This document shows positions 15,143 to 26,689 of a stretch of DNA of 64,000 bases, piece by piece. Position 1 is the stretch's first letter, and every line of letters starts with the position of its first letter. The notes under the pieces were generated by a model. The model had not been told where the DNA came from and ran no database searches. It saw nothing but the letters and a program-made list of their open reading frames with translations. The stretch is from Metopolophium dirhodum (taxonomy: Eukaryota; Arthropoda; Insecta; Hemiptera; Aphididae). The DNA lies in assembly GCF_019925205.1 (NCBI RefSeq), contig NC_083567.1:1302001-1366000 (forward strand), in the 5' to 3' direction. Both the position numbers and the translations under genes were made by a program.

Positions 15143-15607
15143 ACAGAACGTGTAACAGAACGGCCTGACAAATTAAAAATGAAACATCGATACTATAATA
15201 TAGTTACACGTATGTGTACAAATTATGAAAATTATACAGAGGATAATTAATTATTTAAGATTTACCATTCTGTCTGAAAATTCCCCAAAAAAAAAAAGTT
15301 TTGAATAAAGTTTTTACGTTTCGAATTACGTAATTTTATCCAAAAAATTATTGATATTTCAAAAAAAATTTTAAAAAATACTGTTTGACTTAAATAATCG
15401 TTCTTATAAATTGGCTGTTTTGAAGTTTTCCAAAAAAAAATGTAATCTAATTTAATTTTCAATATTGAAAAAATAAAAAAATGTACACTGTACTTGCACC
15501 GCAAGCACCTATAGTAAATTCTACATAAAAAACATTTTTATACATCGATTAAAAGTTAAAACAAATGGTATCTATTTCATTTGTCAGGCCATACCGCTAC
15601 ACCTTGT
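15143..15607. mobile_element. MITE-like element with GGCCTGACAAAT inverted termini
   Basis: The ends are imperfect inverted repeats: a plus-strand left end with ACAGAACGTGTAACAGAAC then GGCCTGACAAAT, and a right end whose reverse complement reads ACAAGGTGTAGCGGTAT then GGCCTGACAAAT. The inner 12 bases match exactly and the outer part matches at most positions. The right end abuts TATA, compatible with the TA target of Tc1/mariner elements, but the left flank does not show a clean TA. The interior is AT-rich and non-coding, with one chance minus-strand frame. Length about 465 bp; non-autonomous. Confidence 0.55.
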
Positions 15608-17733
15608 ATACACGCTAAACAAAATATCGCGTATACATATATAGGTATACACAAACTTAACATCCATATCCCCACGAGGCATTCGGCAAAGTCGACTGTG
15701 TGCCGCAGCTGTGTAACGCACATAATATGATATATAGCGATATTTGCTTCGATTTACGCTCGCCGTTGATATTATATAATATTATATTATATTATATTAT
15801 AGAAGAACGAATTCCCCCGACGACCAAGACCCAATAATTACAAGTCGAAGAACGCGCGCGCCTACGACGTCATTGTAAATATATCATATGCTAGCTGTGC
15901 AATATTTATATTATATTATGTTTGTATTGTTTGCAACGATTCTTGGAATTCTGAGTTCACTGCAACGGTAATAGTTGTATTAAACATAAGAACATTTTTA
16001 GGTTTCGTAGTACGAAGTTACGATTACCTATATAGTATAACAACTATATTTATAACCGGAAGAGTGTCGGAAACGTATCCATAGGTGCTCAAACGTGCAG
16101 GAGCGCAACATCAGTGGTAGAAACTCATTATACTTGATATTGCGTTACGATAATCCACTATACCTATAGTGTTGTGGTGACCCGATATTAAAAAAAAAGA
16201 AGTAAAAAGCCAATAGGTTTTACAATATAACATTTTATTATATTTTATATAGATATAAAATACAATACAAATTAAACAACCTTTATGCATTTTGAAACAT
16301 AACTGACATAACATATCATACATATTTAACCTTACTATTAATTAATAAATGTACCTATTTATTATTTTACAAATCGTGTGACTTTCATCACAAAATAATT
16401 TAAAAAATAATACACTTTTAATAGAGAAAACATTCAAAAACTTTTTTACATACTACCATCTTTTAACCCAAACATTTAACTTACCTACTTAATAAGTAAT
16501 AAAATTTAATATATTTAATAACCAACTTATGAAGGGAACAAATATCAATATTTTAAAATATTTTTGAGATCTATGCATTTCTTTGAGTACATTTGATCTG
16601 TTTTCAACTTTAAAAACTTCATAATACATTTTATCATTAAAAAAAATTTTAAAAACTTAAGTATTTTTAACATATTATCAGATTTTAACACATTTTTATT
16701 TGCCGCAATAAGTAAATTGTCTGAAGAATAAGTATTATCTTTAAAGTAATTACTCTTCCACTCGATAAAGCAGCCTCTAGAGCCAATTTATGATTTTTTT
16801 TTGAGTTAATGTGTATTAATATTACCGCGACCGCTATTCGATTAATATCTAACCTAACCTATATTTCACAATAAACAATGCTAGTTGAATTTGAAGTTGA
16901 CTTCATAAACGGAAATTCTTTTTGTCACTATTAAAATTACACTTTCTACGAGGCGGTGCCATTTCAAAATAATAATTTTACTGTATTATAATATTTTATT
17001 TGATTAATTAATGTAATCATTAAAAGCAGTAAACATTACCGTAAATAAAGATAACAAGGAGGCCTTGCCGCCATAGATAACAAATAATATCATGCCGCAG
17101 CGTTCTTATAACAGTGCCCCCTGCACTCTGTCGATTGGGAATTTTTTTAAGACATTGATAAGGATGCATTTTATTTTTCCATACAAATTAAAGATGTCAA
17201 AAATATTATGTATTTAATAATAAGGTTATTTTAAAACAAATTTTAATTTGGAATTGTTTCATCATTTAAAATAAGTACATTTTGGTGAACTTCAGCAATT
17301 TATAAATAGGACTTTTATAAACTTTTAAATAGGAGATGTCTTCAAAAAAAAGTACTGCCCTTATAAAATAAATACGGCTGGTCACCTATAGTATACCAGT
17401 ATACTTATAAAAACAAATATAATAATATAAGGTTTATATGGAATTCTTCATAACTTACATATAATATTATAATCTTTGAATTTAAAATACAAAATATTGT
17501 AATTATTATTTATTTTGATATTCATATATTTTAATTTCAATAAATGATTTTGCTTATCTCATTTAAAATGTAGATACCGAAAATTGTCCATATTGACCTC
17601 TTAAAAGCTAATACTAAACCGACTAGATCGAATTTACTACCAGAAACCTCTATACAAGTTGATGATCAGGGCATTTCTTCTACTAAAAAAAGTTTCTTCA
17701 AATAATAAGTTTTATGTCGTTCATATTTATTAT
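15608..17733. other. Non-coding stretch
   Basis: No gene recognised. Strongly AT-rich, especially 16200-17600, with a CCTAACCTA (TTAGG complement) run near 16853-16861. Small open frames here have no domain and biased AT codons. Confidence 0.55.
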
Positions 17734-17967
17734 AGGTAGCACATTGCTACTTGATATTTATCCAGCTCTGCAACACAATTTGAGGAATCATACATATATT
17801 TTAAGGTAGTATGATAGCGCATTGCAAAAATATCTCTATCTGTAGTAGCATGCTACCTATATACATTTTTTTTTTGTTTTTATTGTTGATTTGTGTTTCT
17901 ATGACAATATGAACAAAGTGTTAGGAAAATCGGTGAGAAAAAAAAGTTATAACCAGCCCAAAAACAT
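17734..17967 (+). repeat. Dispersed repeat, copy B
   Basis: This is the second copy of the sequence at 7250-7531, here on the plus strand. Shared blocks include GAGGAATCATA, TAGTAGCATGCTAC, TTTCTATGACAAT and GAAAATCGGT, in the same order. The copies are visibly diverged and differ by an internal indel. A 64-codon frame starting at 17891 runs out of the repeat and has no recognised motif. Confidence 0.6.
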
Positions 17968-18362
17968 ATCTACGTTAAAAAAGCACACATCATTGTATAA
18001 TCAATATACGTCCATTGCTCAAGTTCAGAATCGAATACGAACATGTCAAAATTGTATTATTGTTATTTGGTTACCAAAAAGTTAGACGGTCTTCGAAGTG
18101 AGAATCGTCTTTCATTGTGCAGTATACTATAATTTATTGTTGAATTCAAATTCAACACATCCATTATACAGATTACAATATAGTTAGTCTATATCTACCC
18201 AATGGCGATGTATACACTCGACAATTGGCAACTATACTGTACATCAGAGCGGTTACTTGCAGACGGCAGTTATTTCATTACAAAAATTAAATTTTATCGA
18301 AAAAATTGGAAACCCGATTATGATACTCATCTGCGATATTTTTTATCTGCGAACAAATTATC
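17968..18362. other. Non-coding stretch
   Basis: No gene recognised. A plus-strand open frame begins at 18202 and continues through the retroposon-like insertion downstream; it has no recognisable domain and is lengthened by that insertion. Confidence 0.5.
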
Positions 18363-18473
18363 TCGGGGGTATATTTTTTTTTTTTTTTTATTAAGAAAGA
18401 CAATTTACAATCTGTATACAAAAATTACAATAAGCAAATTAGATAAAAAAAAAAACAGAATCGGGGGTATATT
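18363..18473 (-). mobile_element. 5'-truncated LINE-like tail with 13-bp target duplication
   Basis: The 13-base word TCGGGGGTATATT occurs at 18363-18375 and again at 18461-18473. Between them lie 85 bases that start with a long T run. On the minus strand this insert ends in CTTAATAAA followed by an A tail, that is, a polyadenylation signal and poly(A). Flanking direct repeats of this length plus a terminal poly(A) are the signature of target-primed reverse transcription. The insert is too short to type from its sequence; it could be the 3' tail of a LINE or a SINE/retroposed fragment. Confidence 0.7.
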
Positions 18474-20649
18474 ATATTTTTATTTTCAGGTCAAACACCA
18501 ATGCACTTGGCTACTATGGTTACTATTCAGCGTAATAGTCTATGCCTACCTACCATATTCACTCGTGCGCGTATACCTATACAATATTTAAACGGATTTG
18601 ACTCTCGCAAGCGTGTGATATCTCGGCTGTTCGGATTGCCAAGCTGCAGTGTTGTTATTAATGTTAGGACTTGTATTATATTCGTACGGCCCCCGAGTCG
18701 GACTATATACATATCATACAATAACCTTTTGAAAAACTAAACGTATAACGCTTTTATAATTTATACCTGCAGTATACATCTGTACGTAAAGATACCTTTT
18801 CCGACGCACTCGTATTATTATACGCATTTCGAATTCCGCACGCGTCTTGTGATGTTCATTATATTATATTATATATATACACACGAACACCGCCATCGAT
18901 TTCGAACCGTAAAATCGTGAGCTAGTAATTTATGCGCGCGGTGTGCAGTCAGTCACCATATATTTAGTTCAATACTTCACGGCAAGCCCGTCGCATCGTC
19001 TATCGTAGAAATAATAATGATAATATTGTAGAGGCATGACAATCACATATATATATATATATATTATACGAACACGAAGAATATACACTTAAATTTTATA
19101 GACCAACCTTACCAAACGGACATGTCTATTACGACATGAAGGTATAAGCCATACGGTATAAACCCGAACGTGTGCGAAGGGATTTCGCGTGTTTTCAAAC
19201 GTGAGTACTAAGTACGTGCAGTTTATTGTATAAAGACACCACGATGATCTGAGTTTATAATACCGTGGTATCGAGTTTAGATCCACACTATATCTAACAT
19301 CGTACAGTGGGGCCCTCACGTATAGTTCGTTTTTTCGTGTTTTTTAAAATTCATTCGGAAATCTTGTGAAATTGTACCTATATGTTTCATTTCGAGTCTC
19401 TGTCTAAGTACTAACATGTATAATAATACAAAAGGACAAAAAAAATGATGACATCAAACTACAGTCGTAATTTCACCAGTGCCTTGAACACAAGGGGTGG
19501 ACTATATTGAGTACGAAGCTATGGTGATTGAGTCCACTCCCCTTAATAGGCACTACTTCAAAAGTAACCTTTCTTCGTTTATTATAATCATATATAATGG
19601 TTTTATACTTGAGTCTCAAACAGTACAAAATATAAACCTACAACAGCTTATAATATATTTATGGTTTATCGCACTATTACAGAACGAAATGCTTACACGA
19701 CGGACGTTGATCGTCAACTGTATTCTTATTATGTCAAAAATATAATGTACACAAAACCATTTTGGTAACAACAATATAATAATTGGTAAGAGGAAACTGG
19801 TACAATCGGGTTACTATTATTTGTTGTATCCGGTACATTATGTTTTAATGACGACCTACCGACGACCCGTACGTTGTACCCGTAGGTATTTATTATTATT
19901 AATGTATGAGCATATTATTATAAATAATACATATTATTATATATTATACGAACCGTGTATAGAAAACAAGCCTGTGCTGATGATGCGAACGATTGTCGAC
20001 ACTAATAATAATGCTCATCGTGACGTCTATAATTTACCATGATATCTTGTTACGTAAAAACGGTCAAAATGAGCCAAAATTATTGGTGAGCCTATAAGAT
20101 TACTTAAGGCTTTGCAATCCAAAAAAAAAAAAATTAACACTACCAAATAACACATGGTAGAATTTGTGATGTATTAATTTTTTTTCGACATCCATTTTAC
20201 TCCCAATAACGATCTTTTGGTGTTTTATTTTGAAATTAAAATTATTTCACTAGTAATAAACCAGAAAGGAAAATTCAGTTTTTAATTTTTTATGCGTCAC
20301 ATATTATATAATATAATAGTCAATGGACAATAGTTTTTTTTTTTCCGATACCAATAGGAAATAATAATAGGAACTACATAAACACTAATATCGATGAGTT
20401 CGACAAAAATGCAACTAGAGAGAACAGTATTCGCGGTTTTTGGTTCAAAAAACAAATTCTTACATTTGATAAGACTTTGTAGCGTATAAATGTCATTGAA
20501 GTGCCGTTTCACCAAGAGTCACGACCCACAGAACCACCGTTATATAGGTACCTACCTATTTGCTTTTATGTAGACATATTTGGGATTTTAATAATATGTG
20601 AAACGTAGACGGGAACAATGCCATGATCAAAAAGGACGATATTATTATA
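18474..20649. other. Non-coding stretch
   Basis: No gene recognised. It holds an AT alternation near 19051-19065, an A run at about 20119-20131 and a T run near 20334-20344. A TTTTATTTTCAG segment ending at 18489 resembles a splice acceptor, but no open frame with coding character follows it. Confidence 0.5.
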
Positions 20650-21390
20650 TGGATTAGAAACTACCTGTAGACAATAAAGAATAATACCGAAGCGAAGGTC
20701 GCCTAATTTATTATATGGACGAGACAAGGGAAAATACCAGAGAATTTGCTAAAAGGGACTTTCAAACCAGTCCTACTAATCACAGCGGCCGTAAACATGT
20801 GATTGTTGTCCACATCGGGAATGGAGACGATTTCGTGCAGGTGGTCTTTTGGGACAAATACACAAAGACACAAAAGATTACCAAGATGAAATAAACGGTG
20901 ATGTATTAAAAATACCGAATCTATGTAGGTATCCAAAAGAGTGGTCGGTAAGTGTTTTGTCACGTATATAAAAGACAATGCTGTCAATGGTACATGGACA
21001 ATGCTCCTTGCCATTCGGTACACCTTCACAAAGCTCCGACGACTAGAAAGGTGGCTGCTTTCACCACCTTAACATTCCTTTTGAATGTTATCAAGTGGCT
21101 CCTGGACAAAGGCGAAGTTTTTGACAAGCCAATGGTAAACATATGGCCATAGTTCACAGAACTAAACCATTGTATGACAAAAATATGTTGTAGACGAATT
21201 GACCAAACAACGCAACGAGGACGTCCTACGTCTTCCTCCTTATCGCTGTAAACTTGACCCCGTCAAAATGGTTTGGTCAGTTGTGAAATCCGATGTAAAA
21301 ATGCACAACACCGCTTACAAGCTGTCCGACGTTTGTCGGAAAGAGGTGAGACGTGGCCATATATTTCATAACATTATAATATATTCGGGG
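20650..21390 (+). pseudogene. Degenerate Tc1/mariner-superfamily transposase (DD82E/Sailor-like spacing)
   Basis: This is a dead DDE transposase. The first catalytic Asp lies in YRSEGRLIYYMDET (GAC at 20718-20720), followed by a GRKHVIVVHIGNGDDFV strand that matches the family's G-R-x-I-V-x-H-x-G segment. The second Asp lies in MDNAPCHS (GAC at 20997-20999), in the same frame. The third motif reads LPPYRCKLDPVKMVW from a shifted frame (21199-21393), where the family normally has NPIE; the catalytic Glu is Lys here (AAA, 21265-21267). Three in-frame stops (TAA near 20892, 20907 and 20949), a TAG ending the second block, and at least two frameshifts show long inactivity. About 88 codons separate the second and third catalytic positions, far more than the 34 of classic Tc1, closer to the DD82E (Sailor) lineage. 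The N-terminal DNA-binding region and both terminal repeats were not found. Confidence 0.8.
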
Positions 21391-21394
21391 TAAA

Positions 21395-21623
21395 CATTGA
21401 AACACGCCCCTCCCTACATACATTTCTGTGGGTGTCTATATGAGTGCAGATACACATAATATTTCTATATTGTCACTAACTGAAGTAGCTGATCATAATT
21501 GTATTCTAATTACATACCTATACTACTTAATATAGAGGAGAGGGGCATTTTTTAGAAATACATTTTCATATAAATAAGACATTTCCGGGGAGGTTGGAAG
21601 TCACACTCCTGCGTGCGCCACTG
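21395..21623. mobile_element. Possible transposon right end
   Basis: Downstream of the dead transposase the sequence contains C- and G-rich blocks (CGCCCCTCCC, GAGAGGGGCA, CCGGGGAGG) and finishes with GCGTGCGCCACTG. CAGTGGCG-type ends are typical of several insect DNA transposons. No matching left end was found, so it is not clear whether this belongs to the transposase remnant or to another element. Confidence 0.35.
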
Positions 21624-22370
21624 CAGGTTACGCAACTGCTGGAGTGCGCAAGTTCGCAAAAATAATAATCATCTTCATTGATGTTAAAAATAAGATATTA
21701 TAACTTTGTGGAAAACAATCCCACAATACTATAATACACGCGTTACACTATATTATATACTATATACTATGTACATAATACGCGGTGCAGTGTGGCGGTT
21801 TAAACTTTAACGCGCGTAATATTATACTCGGAGTAAGGATAATAATATATTATATTTTATGCGCACAGTGTCATTATCCGTGAATTATAATACGTATTCC
21901 GAGGGCGCCGCGGTCTGACTTATATCCGCGAGTATTATTATTATTATTATTATTATAAAACCTATCCGGTTGCGCAATCGGATATTATACTAAAGTGTCG
22001 CTCGCGGCCGACGATAACGCACCGTGGGGCTATATACACATGTCACGTGGGCATATATAGACATAAAATATGATAAAGAGTCTACGAGACCGAAAAATGC
22101 GTTTTTATTACCCGGTAATAAATCATAACCGCGTGGCGTGATAACGCGATTTTAACTGTACGCGCGCCGTGCCCAGGATTAGAGCTCGATTACGCGCGTG
22201 CATACGTATACCCCCATCACCGCAGCTACGATATTTTATGATAATATTATATTGTCTTCCGCAGGTGGGTGCACCTACCTGTTAGAGGTGTGCATTTTTC
22301 GTACACCATACTATATATTATGATACGCCATGACGTCACGATGCGCGTACTGCGACATACGAAATTTTAA
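21624..22370. other. Non-coding stretch
   Basis: No gene recognised. It has an (ATT)n run at about 21931-21955 and CpG-rich patches, and it ends at the target site of the foldback element. Confidence 0.55.
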
Positions 22371-22379
22371 AATATAATA
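22371..22379. repeat. Left 9-bp putative target duplication
   Basis: AATATAATA directly precedes the foldback element and recurs directly after it at 27449-27457. The word is AT-rich and common here, so the match is supportive rather than decisive. Confidence 0.55.
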
Positions 22380-23138
22380 AGATGCATTTCCCTGGCACCC
22401 CCACCTCAGAATTTTAGATTCAAACCAAGGGCTTTCGTTTGTGCTACGTTTGTGCCGGATTGTGCTCGAATTTCATCGTTTGTGCTGCAACCCTTCTAAA
22501 GTTATAAGGGATAATGATTGGGGGTGCCAGCGAAACGACTGCACCCCCACCTCAGAATTTCGGATTCAAACCAAGGGCTTTCGTTTGTGCTACGTTTGTG
22601 CTGGATTGTGCTCGAATTTAATCGTTTGTGCTGCAACCCTTCTAAAGTTATAAGGGATAATGATTGGGGGTGCCAGCGAAACGACTGCACCCCCACCTCA
22701 GAGTTTTCAAATATAAATTATGCCATTCGTTTGTGCTACGTTTGTGCTGGTTTGTGCTCGAGTTTTATCGTTTGTGCTGCAAACCCTAATGAGCTAGAAT
22801 GGATCTTTAGTGGGGGTGCCAGCGAAACGGCTGCACCCCCACCTCCAAATTTTTGAATTTAAATTATGCCATTCGTTTGTGCTACGTTTGTGCTGGATTG
22901 TGCTCGAGTTTCATCGTTTGTGCTACAACCCCTAATGAACTACAGGGGATCATTAGTAGGAGGGGGTGGTATGGAGCCATAATGCAACCCCAATTAAAAA
23001 TATTGGTTCTCCAAATATGAGCCAATCTTTAGTAGTTTGCTACTGATATCCTGTACCATACAGTACTCTACTACTTCCGGAGTTATCCTTATAAATTTAA
23101 TTAGGGGGTTGTAAAGACGAGCCGACACCCCCCATATT
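22380..23138 (+). repeat. Foldback left inverted arm
   Basis: It contains four 146-bp units (starts near 22396, 22542, 22688 and 22834), then about 160 bp of unique sequence ending ACACCCCCCATAT. Each unit carries four TTTGTGCT/ATTGTGCT words. Unit junctions at 22520-22548, 22666-22694 and 22812-22840 have GGGGGTG...CACCCCC stems with an inner CAG/CTG stem and an 8-base loop. Open frames through the arm (for example 22518-22856) are by-products of the repeat. Confidence 0.9.
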
Positions 23139-24073
23139 GAATTGTTTGGTCCAAATCAGTCCCATTGGTTTTGACTAAGTTAGTGCTTATTTATTTTGTA
23201 CTCTTTGTCTCCTTCGTTATTATTTCTTTGCTAATTAAAAAAATTATAAGTCTTTCTTACGAGGAGATGCTCTGGAATGCCTAAAACGAGGACAGCCCCT
23301 AGAGTTTTATCGGAAATCACTTGTGGTCGGAAGGTAAAAATGATCTATAGCCCATAGGTGTGCATTAATTATTTCTCGTAGTTTTTGAGTTCAAATAACT
23401 TAATTGTAGGAGTTTAATTTTAAAATACATGTAATTGTAATAAATTGTGAATATACTTGAGACAGGGGAAGCGTTTGTAGTTTCATTGTTCAACCCATAT
23501 AGTAAGTTGTCTCACATCCTAAACATTTTGTTTTGGCTCACGACAATTTAATATTATTTTTAATATAATAATAGCAATATCATTTTAGATTTTGATGAAT
23601 GTATTGATTTTACAATGATGTGTGTTTTTTTTTTATTTTTTTTTAAATTTTTAAATTTATTTTTTTATTTTTGTGTCTGTGTACACGATAAGTAGTCGAA
23701 ATAATGCTTCGATTTTCGACTTCAGTATCATGCTCGATGGGAAAGTGAATATCGTTGGTGCATTGGGGAGGTCAAAATCAGAAGTTAAATTTCCAGGTAG
23801 TTTTCAAAAGCGACGTGAAAAACAAAAGAAAAATTAAGGAAAAACGGGAATTTTTACGCAAAATTGATTTTGGTTTTTGGTGTAACTCTAAAGCAAATGA
23901 CCATAGATGCATGAAATTTTCACTGGTTGTTTATATTTGCATTTTCTATACACCATAAAATGTTGAAAATATTTTGACTCTTTTTGAGTTGTTTACGGAC
24001 ATTGTCAGTTTTCAATTTTTTTAGTTTTTTTTTTCTATAAATATCAATAAATTTTTATTTGTTGGGTAAAAAA

Positions 24074-24374
24074 GCGTGAAAATTTAATGCAAGGCTCCTG
24101 TTATATTGTTACAATAGCAGTTGAAAAATATTAAAAATACATAGGCACAATTTTTTTTATATGCATTTAAAGTTCAAATTTGGACAACATTTATCAAATT
24201 TAAAATTTAATAATTATTTTGTAGTTAATCATTTATAAAATGTTCAACTTTTATAGGTAAGGATTGCAAATTTAAAACAAGGTTCCACGTAAGTAGTTAA
24301 TTATGTTACCAAAAAATCTAAAAAATACATAAACACAGTTTATTTTTATAGTCATTTTAAGTTCAAATTTGGAC
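24074..24374 (+). repeat. Diverged ~189-bp tandem repeat in foldback spacer
   Basis: Two units share an AAGG(C/T)TCC block, an AAAAATACATA block and an exact AGTTCAAATTTGGAC at 24171 and 24360. The first unit is about 24074-24187 and the second about 24261-24374. Confidence 0.55.
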
Positions 24375-25821
24375 GAATTACAAATTAAAAAACCTAGACT
24401 ATTCTTTTTAGTTATTTTGTTGTGATTGTACAATATTATTCTTGGGTAGGTACTTGAAACTTCTAAAGTAAACTATTATATATCTGTGATAGTATCACGG
24501 TTTGTTGTTGATGTATAACGCGTTATAAGTACCTAATGGATATTGTGATATGATTAATTTGGAATTTATTATAGGTGAATTATATTTTTAATACCATAGA
24601 TAAGTATATAATATGTCTTAAACCTAGACTGACATACCGTCGTATCTACTCAGAATCGTTTTTCTTATACAATGATATTATATCATTGAATTCAAATTTT
24701 GAGTTAAGTATTTCTCGGCCAGGTTTCAACTTAAGGGGACTGTTTCTTCACCAAACGTTTCGGTTTAGGACCCTCTAAAATGTACTCCCACAGTCGGGGG
24801 TCCTCGAATCCTCCCCCATGTGTATTTTGGAAAACGTTTAGTTTTTGTACCAAGTTTCTGAAACTCGATATTTGGGTAGATTGGAAGTCGATGATCAAAT
24901 TCGGTATCATGTGTCGTGACCGTAGGAAACGTTTTTCCTCTTCTTTAGGGCATCGAAAGTTCTAAATTGCCAATTTTTCTGGTTTTTTGGCACGGTTACT
25001 TAGATTTTGGGCGCGGCGAACCGTTTTAGTAGTCGATGTTATAGAAGTCTTTGCCCCGGATCGATGGGTACCCAGATCAAGGTTATCCGACTTTTGGTTC
25101 GGGAGCTATGATTTTTCGTATGTCTTTGTACTTGGAAAATTATGTAGTTACGTGGTTTTTGGATTTTGAGTTTTCGTTTGATCATTACGAAACTCAAGAT
25201 TCCGGTATTATGGCATATAACGATTTAAAAAGAGTTTATGGTCGAAGTGCGTACGACCATTATTTCGCCCGTAATCAGGGTAGAAAAAAGTTGAAAACGC
25301 ATTAAGTGATTTTTCGTATACCCATACGTTTTCTTATGTTATACGTCCAACTAATGTTTTGAGTAATAATTATTTTGAACTTTTCGTATTTATTTATTTA
25401 ATGTTTTACCCTTAGGTCCGCGCTGTTAGTGTGTTTGATTTTTTAGTCCCAAGTCTCAAGTAAAAAATAAGAAGTTTTGCTAAAAATAACAAAATATACA
25501 CATTATTTAGATACCTATTTAAAGGCAATAGTTGAACATTCCAAACATGAAAAAAAATTAGATGTTACCTGTAGTAATTTAGAACCTAAACAAATTATGT
25601 TGAAGAATAAATTATTAATAAATACAGTAGGTACAATAGTTGGATTCCACTGAATGTATTGTCAATATGTACTTAATCACTAATCAATATTAGGTACACT
25701 CAATATTATACTATTAAGTAGGTAGGTAATCCAACCAGATTATTCAACAGACAGTATTAAGTTCAGAGGCGAATAAATTGATGATGATTAAAAATCCAAT
25801 AATATTAAAAAACAATGAATT

Positions 25822-25865
25822 GTGAGTTGTAACTTGTATTACAAGTCTTGTAAGTTATAACTCAC
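25822..25865. repeat. Imperfect hairpin in foldback spacer
   Basis: GTGAGTTGTAACTT pairs with AAGTTATAACTCAC at one mismatch, and an inner TACAAG/CTTGTA adds six pairs after a 4-base bulge. The loop is a single base, so as DNA it is almost a pure palindrome. Confidence 0.55.
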
Positions 25866-26689
25866 GTATCAGGATAAAATAAAACACATAGATAGCTTCA
25901 GACCTGTATACCTATATGTGGCTATGTCTTAAAAAATCTACGTTTGTTAATGAAAATTAAAAATGTTATCACTTTAGGCTTGGGCAAGGAAAAAACTTTA
26001 CGGTATAATACCATAGGTAAGTATTATAAAATAAAAGTTTATATTATAACCTGCACAAATTGTCCATTGATGTTTTGCAACTATTTATATAAAACGTTAG
26101 GTGTAACGTAAAGTATAAGTAAATAATATTGTTTATTGTATAATATAATTTATTGTACCTTACAATTATTATACTATACTGTTATACTGCTTAGTGCTTA
26201 CTATATAATAATAAATATTAACAGTGAAGTTTTATATAATGTGTACAATGTACATGTACATAAGTAGGTGCTTTGTGAATTATAGGTACCTATACTACCT
26301 AGTATTATAGGTATCTACACAGGTTTAATAAGGTAACTAAGGTAGCTATAATATCAATTAATTTTAATATTAAATTTATTGAAGCCAATATATTTTATTA
26401 CTATTTACTACATAATTTAAAAAAATAGTTAAATATCTTTACCTAAGTGTTTTATTAAATTTTAAAGTCTATTTTGATTTTTGAGTGATTTAATCACGCG
26501 TATTACGTATTTCCTTGGTTAACTTTTTTAAAATTTTTTCGTTTTGGTCTTTGATTCAACAGTTAGGGATACGTATTTTTTCGGTAAAAGTAAAAATGAT
26601 CTATGTACGCCATTTAGTTATTTCTAATAGTTTTGCAAGATAAAAACGTACATTTGAGAATTTTAATTTTCACAATAATTATTACGATT

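Larger units (their letters stand above)
23139..26689. other. Foldback spacer, no recognisable coding sequence
   Basis: The spacer is AT-rich with short open frames only. The largest cluster, near 24780-25305 (+), has two overlapping frames of 60-84 codons with no transposase motif that I recognise. Two diverged tandem copies of about 189 bp lie at roughly 24074-24374, each ending AGTTCAAATTTGGAC. Two diverged direct repeats, each containing AAAAATGATCTAT and TTATTTCT, lie near 23330-23420 and 26585-26670. The spacer may itself be a mosaic of older repeats. Confidence 0.6.

Noticed and set aside
18202..18591. 129-codon plus-strand open frame
   Set aside because: It runs through a retroposon-like insertion with poly(T) and poly(A), and shows no known motif.
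22518..22856. 112-codon frame with 'conserved' copy at 26972-27310
   Set aside because: Both are the same tandem repeat in the two foldback arms; the periodic peptide reflects the 146-bp unit, not a protein.
25051..25305. 84-codon frame in the foldback spacer as a possible transposase
   Set aside because: No catalytic or DNA-binding motif is visible, and it overlaps another frame of similar length.
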